Positions 6,304 to 10,881 of a stretch of 10,881 bases of DNA are shown here, in pieces. Both the position numbers and the translations under genes were made by a program. The notes under the pieces were generated by a model. It made no database searches, had not been told where the DNA came from, and saw nothing but the letters and a program-made list of their open reading frames with translations. The stretch is from Bacteroidota bacterium. Its GTDB lineage: Bacteria > Bacteroidota > Bacteroidia > B-17B0 > B-17BO. Position 1 is the stretch's first letter, and every line of letters starts with the position of its first letter. The stretch lies in assembly GCA_025356715.1 (NCBI GenBank), contig JANXRU010000322.1, positions 1 through 10,881 of the forward strand, written 5' to 3'.

Positions 6304-8574
6304 ATGGCAAAATTTAAAAAGCAAGATGCCCTTGATTATCACTCTCAAGGCAGACCCGGAAAAATCGAAGTAATTCCCACTAAACCTTATAGTACTCAAC
6401 GAGATTTAACACTAGCTTATTCGCCAGGGGTAGCAGAACCGTGTTTAGAAATAGAGAAAAATGCGGATGATGCCTATAAATACACGGCTAAAGGAAACTT
6501 AGTTGCTGTTATTTCAAATGGAACAGCTGTTTTAGGTTTGGGAGACATTGGTGCATTGGCGTCTAAACCAGTAATGGAAGGTAAAGGTTTATTGTTTAAA
6601 ATATTTGCTGATATAGATGTGTTTGATATAGAAGTTGACACAAAAAATATAGATGAATTTGTTAATACCGTTAAAAATATAGCTATCACGTTTGGTGGTA
6701 TTAATTTAGAAGATATTAAAGCACCAGAGTGTTTTGAAATTGAACGTCGTTTAAAAGAAGAATTAAATATTCCTTTAATGCATGATGATCAGCACGGAAC
6801 GGCTATTATTTCATCTGCAGGGTTATTAAATGCAGTGGAAGTTTCTGGTAAAAAAATTAGTGAGGTGCGTTTGGTTATTAATGGAGCAGGTGCATCAGCT
6901 AACTCTTGCGCTAAAATGTATATTGCTGTTGGTGTTAAAAAGGAAAATATTTTAATGCTTGATAGCAAAGGTGTTATCCATAAAAAACGCACGGATTTAG
7001 ATCAATATAAAACTTATTTTGCATCAGATGATACTAGCAGAAACACTTTAGAAGAAGCTATTAAAGACGCTGATGTATTTGTAGGTTTATCAAAAGGTAA
7101 TGTGCTTACGCAAGATATGGTTCGCTCTATGGCGCCTAATTGTATTGTGTTTGCTTTGGCAAATCCAACGCCTGAAATTCCTTATGAAGATGCTATTGCA
7201 GCTCGACCTGATATTATTGTAGCTACAGGTCGAAGCGATCATCCTAATCAAGTAAATAACGTATTAGGATTCCCTTTTATTTTTAGAGGCGCTTTAGATG
7301 TTCGTGCAACATGCATTAACGAAGAAATGAAATTAGCAGCTGCATTAGCCATTGCGTCATTAGCTAAAGAAAGTGTTCCTGATTATGTAAACTTAGCATA
7401 TGGAAATGCCAATTTAAATTTTGGTACCGAATATATTATTCCAAAACCTATAGATAATCGTTTAATATCTGTCGTTAGTTCGGCAGTTGCAAAAGCGGCG
7501 ATTGATAGCGGAGTCGCTAAACATATTATAAAAGATTGGGATGCGTATCGCACTGAGTTAGATAACAGATTAGGTAAGGATAATAAATTAATGCGAAGCC
7601 TTGCTAACAAAGCAAAATCAAACCCTAAGCGTGTTGTATTTACAGAAGCGGATACGTATAAAATTTTAAAAGCCGCTCAGTTAGCTAAAGATGAAGGTAT
7701 CGCTAAGCCAATCTTATTAGGAAATAAAGAACGTATTTTAGCTTTAATGGAAGAACACCAAATAGATATGGGCGATACTCCTATCATTGATGCTTGGTTG
7801 CCAGAAGAAGAAGAACGACGTGCAGAATTTGGCGATTTACTTTGGGTGAAACATCAACGTAAAGGTTTAACACAATACGATGCTCGTAAGTTAATGCGAG
7901 ATAGAAATTATTTTGGAACCATGATGGTTGAAATGGGGATGGCTGATGCGATGATCTCAGGATTGACACGAAAGTATGGTGCTCCAATCAAACCTGCATT
8001 ACAAGTAATTGGTATGCAAGATGGCGTAGGTCGCGTAGCAGGATTGTATATGATGATTACAAAAAAAGGGCCCTACTTTTTTGCTGATACCACTATGACA
8101 GAAAACCCTACAGCTCAGCAATTAGCTGATATAGCTGTATTGACGGCAAACACGATTAAGCAATATAATATTACGCCACGTATTGCGATGTTGTCTTATA
8201 GTAATTTTGGTTCTGCAGAAGGCGAAACACCGAAAAAAATGCAAGAAGCTGCTAAAATTTTACATAAAAATTATCCAGGTTTAGTTGTGGATGGCGATAT
8301 ACAAGCTAATTTCGCCGTTAATAATGAATTATTAAAAGAACAATTTCCGTTTAGTACCTTGGTGGATAAAGATGTAAATACTTTTATTTTCCCGAATTTA
8401 GCAGCAGGAAACATTGCGTATAAATTATTACAAGAATTAGGTGGAGCGGAAGCTATTGGCCCTGTATTAATGGGTTTAAAGAAACCTGTTCATATTTTGC
8501 AATTAGGAAGTTCTGTTCGAGAAATTGTAAATATGATTACCATTGCAGTTATTGATGCGCAGAATAAAAAGTAA
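6304..8574 (+). CDS. maeB: Malic enzyme with fused phosphotransacetylase domain (MaeB)
   Basis: This enzyme oxidatively decarboxylates malate to pyruvate, producing NADPH by analogy with MaeB. At 756 residues it has the two-part MaeB layout. The malic enzyme part (about 1-420) shows YSPGVAEPCL with Tyr39, GDIGALASKPVMEGKGLLFK with Lys94, the metal-binding ED at 136-137 before IKAPECFEIE, MHDDQHGTAI (D161/D162), and the dinucleotide fold VINGAGASAN (191-200). The Pta-like part (about 430-750) shows MLSYSNFGSAEG and FPNLAAGNIAYKLL, but the usual DGELQFDAA block of active phosphotransacetylases reads DGDIQANFAVN (663-673). In characterised MaeB proteins this domain does not catalyse and instead senses acetyl-CoA; I infer the same here. 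ATG 6304 gives the conserved short N-terminus. The MBOAT gene follows after 19 bp, perhaps by read-through. Cofactor preference (NADP) is by family, not proven. Confidence 0.95.
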   Translation: MAKFKKQDALDYHSQGRPGKIEVIPTKPYSTQRDLTLAYSPGVAEPCLEIEKNADDAYKYTAKGNLVAVISNGTAVLGLGDIGALASKPVMEGKGLLFKIFADIDVFDIEVDTKNIDEFVNTVKNIAITFGGINLEDIKAPECFEIERRLKEELNIPLMHDDQHGTAIISSAGLLNAVEVSGKKISEVRLVINGAGASANSCAKMYIAVGVKKENILMLDSKGVIHKKRTDLDQYKTYFASDDTSRNTLEEAIKDADVFVGLSKGNVLTQDMVRSMAPNCIVFALANPTPEIPYEDAIAARPDIIVATGRSDHPNQVNNVLGFPFIFRGALDVRATCINEEMKLAAALAIASLAKESVPDYVNLAYGNANLNFGTEYIIPKPIDNRLISVVSSAVAKAAIDSGVAKHIIKDWDAYRTELDNRLGKDNKLMRSLANKAKSNPKRVVFTEADTYKILKAAQLAKDEGIAKPILLGNKERILALMEEHQIDMGDTPIIDAWLPEEEERRAEFGDLLWVKHQRKGLTQYDARKLMRDRNYFGTMMVEMGMADAMISGLTRKYGAPIKPALQVIGMQDGVGRVAGLYMMITKKGPYFFADTTMTENPTAQQLADIAVLTANTIKQYNITPRIAMLSYSNFGSAEGETPKKMQEAAKILHKNYPGLVVDGDIQANFAVNNELLKEQFPFSTLVDKDVNTFIFPNLAAGNIAYKLLQELGGAEAIGPVLMGLKKPVHILQLGSSVREIVNMITIAVIDAQNKK

Positions 8575-8593
8575 TTTTTTATTTTAAATAATA

Positions 8594-10078
8594 GTGCTTT
8601 TTAACTCTATAGATTTTTTAATATTTTTTGTAGTAGTAACTGCATTATATTTTCTGTTGCCAAATCGGTTTCGAGTTTTATTTTTGTTAATTGCAAGTTG
8701 CTATTTCTATATGGATTTTGTTCCAATCTATATAGTTATACTTTTCTCAACCATCATTATCGATTACTTTGCAGGTATTTATATCGAGAAGTCGGAAGGG
8801 AAAAAGAGGAAAGTATTTCTGGTACTGAGTTTAGTAGCTAATATTGGGATATTGTGTTATTTCAAATATTTCAATTTTTTAAATGAGAGCCTAACTTCTT
8901 TTTTAGACGTATTTCATGCTAAAAATGGAATACCAAATCTTTCGATTTTACTTCCAATTGGCTTATCGTTTCATACATTTCAAGCGATGAGTTATACCAT
9001 TGAAGTATATAGAGGTAATCAAAAAAGTGAAAGAAATTTTTTGACTTATGCGCTTTATGTAATGTTCTTCCCTCAATTGGTTGCTGGTCCTATAGAACGA
9101 CCACAAAATATTTTACATCAATTTAAAGAGAAGCATAATTTTAATTATGTACAAGTAGTTGATGGTTTAAAATTAATGGCTTGGGGTATGTTTAAAAAAG
9201 TAGTCATAGCAGATAGACTATCCGAAATGGTGGATTATGTATATAATGACCCTAGTGGTTTTAAAGGATTACCTTTAATTATAAGCACCGTGTTTTTTTC
9301 TATACAAATTTATTGCGATTTTTCCGGTTATAGCGATATAGCAATAGGTTCAGCGAGAATCATGGGATTTAAATTTATTAAAAACTTTGATCGTCCTTAT
9401 GCCTCAAAATCAATTCCTGAGTTTTGGAGACGTTGGCACATGTCCTTGTCAACATGGTTTCGCGATTATTTGTATATACCCTTAGGAGGTAATCGAGTTG
9501 TGAAATGGAGAAAGTATTATAATTTAATTCTCGTTTTTTTAATTAGTGGTTTATGGCATGGAGCAAGTTGGAATTTTATTATTTGGGGTGGAATTCATGG
9601 TATATTTTTAATTACTTATATGGCTATTAGTTCTATTAAATCAAAAAAACAAGAAATTAAAGAGCCAAGAAGTTTAATTAAAAATATCAGTAGTTTTTTT
9701 TCAATTATTTTTGTGTTTATTTTAACTAGTTTTGCTTGGGTATTTTTTAGAGCAAAAAACTTGGGAGATGCTAAGCATGTGATAACCAAATTCTTTATTG
9801 CTACTAAACCGCAAATGAAAGCTATTTTTAATGGCGATGTAACGGCTCTTAAATCGTATATTTATTTAGGAACTGATAGCTTTAATTTTACAATTGCTAT
9901 TTGCTCTATCATATTGTTATTTACTGTTGAATATTTCCAATCATATTACAATATCAAGCAGAAATTATCACTTTCTAATCCAATTATTAGATTTGGTTCT
10001 TATTCAGCTCTAGTATTACTAATTCTGTATTTTGGTGTTTTTGGTAAAAACGTACAATTTATTTATTTCCAATTTTAG
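8594..10078 (+). CDS. MBOAT-family membrane O-acyltransferase (AlgI-like)
   Basis: This is a polytopic inner-membrane protein of the membrane-bound O-acyltransferase family, of the AlgI type that moves acyl groups across the membrane for O-acetylation of exported glycans. Its 494 residues begin MLFNSIDFLIFF, with hydrophobic segments through most of the length. Family motifs: LPIGLSFHTFQ (120-130), FFPQLVAGPIERP (158-170), FWRRWHMSLSTWFRDYLYIPLGGNR (277-301) and SGLWHGASWNFIIWGGIHG (318-336), where His322 is the expected catalytic His and His282 a second conserved one. The start is a GTG at 8594: the frame has a stop 9 nt upstream and no ATG between, and GTG gives the family-typical N-terminus. 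The next gene, an SGNH-like partner, starts 5 bp after the stop, so cotranscription is likely. The glycan substrate is unknown. Confidence 0.93.
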   Translation: MLFNSIDFLIFFVVVTALYFLLPNRFRVLFLLIASCYFYMDFVPIYIVILFSTIIIDYFAGIYIEKSEGKKRKVFLVLSLVANIGILCYFKYFNFLNESLTSFLDVFHAKNGIPNLSILLPIGLSFHTFQAMSYTIEVYRGNQKSERNFLTYALYVMFFPQLVAGPIERPQNILHQFKEKHNFNYVQVVDGLKLMAWGMFKKVVIADRLSEMVDYVYNDPSGFKGLPLIISTVFFSIQIYCDFSGYSDIAIGSARIMGFKFIKNFDRPYASKSIPEFWRRWHMSLSTWFRDYLYIPLGGNRVVKWRKYYNLILVFLISGLWHGASWNFIIWGGIHGIFLITYMAISSIKSKKQEIKEPRSLIKNISSFFSIIFVFILTSFAWVFFRAKNLGDAKHVITKFFIATKPQMKAIFNGDVTALKSYIYLGTDSFNFTIAICSIILLFTVEYFQSYYNIKQKLSLSNPIIRFGSYSALVLLILYFGVFGKNVQFIYFQF

Positions 10079-10083
10079 ACAAA

Positions 10084-10881
10084 ATGAAATTTATAAAAAA
10101 TATTAGTATTGTCATTTTTGTCGTAGTTATTGGGTATTCTCCTGTTTTTTATTTTAATATCGTCGATGATCCTTACGCTATTTTTACATCAGATTATAGT
10201 AAATTAAGAATTGAGCCCAATAGTCATTTTATTAAAATGCGCTATTTATTAAATCACGAGACTAAATTTGACTCCTATATTTTCGGAAACTCAAGAGCTA
10301 ATAATGTTGATCCAACGTTGCTTTCAAATGGGGTCTACTTTAATAATTATTATTCCCTAGGTGTTCCTAAAGAACACTTGTTAGATATTTCACTATTAAT
10401 TAAAGAAAAAAAGAAAATAAAAAACATTATTATGTTTTTTGATATTAGTTCATATTCTGTAAGTACATTTAATAGAGAAAATGAACCATTACGAATACCT
10501 TATGCTGAAAGCAAATTAAAATTAATAAAGAATTACATTCATTATTGTTTTCAAGTCCCTGAGAAAAAGTTTAAAGAAGATTTTTATAATGCAGAGCCAA
10601 CTGCAATCTATGAAGGAATGCTAACCAGTGGTCGAGCAATAAACCTAGCAGTTGAGAATTTCATTGAAAATAATAAACAAGCGCATTGTTCCGACCCTAA
10701 ATTTAATAATCCAAGCGAAGTTTATCATAATATGTTAGATGAAACTATTGAAAGTATTAAATCTATAAAAAAAATATGTGATGAGCATAAAATCAATTTA
10801 ATATATGTAATGAACCCAATTCATAAAACAACCTACTTAGCAAGTAATCTAGAATTGTATTTTATATTTCAGAAAAAATTA
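10084..10881 (+). CDS. Membrane-anchored SGNH-like partner protein, 3'-truncated
   Basis: This reading frame is open from ATG 10084 to the window edge, 266 residues with no stop, so it is the N-terminal part of a longer protein. Residues about 4-24 (IKNISIVIFVVVIGYSPVFYF) form one hydrophobic segment, likely an N-terminal anchor with the rest in the periplasm. SYIFGNSRANNVDP (64-77) resembles block I of SGNH/GDSL-type proteins found beside MBOAT genes, with Ser70 as the candidate nucleophile. Further hydrophobic strands (NIIMFFDISS at 115-124, INLIYVMNPIH at 238-248) fit a Rossmann-like fold. The C-terminal D-x-x-H is not in the window, so catalytic competence cannot be judged. It starts 5 bp after the MBOAT stop. 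By analogy with AlgJ/AlgX, PatB or DltD, I infer it takes the acyl group from the MBOAT protein and passes it to a polymer. It could also be a non-catalytic DltD-like protein. Confidence 0.75.
   Translation, partial: MKFIKNISIVIFVVVIGYSPVFYFNIVDDPYAIFTSDYSKLRIEPNSHFIKMRYLLNHETKFDSYIFGNSRANNVDPTLLSNGVYFNNYYSLGVPKEHLLDISLLIKEKKKIKNIIMFFDISSYSVSTFNRENEPLRIPYAESKLKLIKNYIHYCFQVPEKKFKEDFYNAEPTAIYEGMLTSGRAINLAVENFIENNKQAHCSDPKFNNPSEVYHNMLDETIESIKSIKKICDEHKINLIYVMNPIHKTTYLASNLELYFIFQKKL

Overview
The window reads as an AT-rich chromosomal stretch of a Bacteroidota (Bacteroidetes) bacterium. Three things in the sequence point there: a GldA-type ABC ATPase of the gliding-motility family, a secreted hydrolase ending in a type IX secretion (Por) C-terminal sorting domain, and start regions with no clear Shine-Dalgarno but with sequences resembling the phylum's TAnnTTTG -7 promoter box just upstream of several start codons. 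The genus cannot be told from this window.

Layout from left to right: a 5'-truncated hutI (histidine degradation) followed after 15 bp by a small exported WG-repeat protein (+ strand); an intergenic patch of about 240 bp with palindromes and dispersed-repeat-like sequence; an NlpC/P60 lipoprotein and gldA, both on the - strand; a 268 bp divergent intergenic region with a striking perfect hairpin; rsgA (+), a ribosome-maturation GTPase; a T9SS-secreted polyhydroxybutyrate-depolymerase-like esterase (-) convergent with rsgA; maeB (+), a malic enzyme fused to a phosphotransacetylase domain, divergent from the esterase; then, 19 bp on, an MBOAT/AlgI-like O-acyltransferase and, 5 bp further, the start of a membrane-anchored protein with an SGNH-like GNSR motif that runs off the right edge.

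Most genes are unrelated housekeeping or envelope functions. The clearest functional unit is the MBOAT plus SGNH-like pair at the right end, which has the architecture of a cell-surface glycan O-acylation system (compare AlgI/AlgJ-X, PatA/PatB, DltB/DltD). GldA, the T9SS-targeted esterase and the lipoprotein peptidase share an envelope or secretion theme but not an operon. I found no tRNA, rRNA, CRISPR array, complete insertion sequence or clearly novel multi-gene system. The less explained material is intergenic: the palindrome-bearing repeat region at 1941-2112, the compound hairpin at 3918-3955, and short repeats flanking the WG-repeat gene and gldA.
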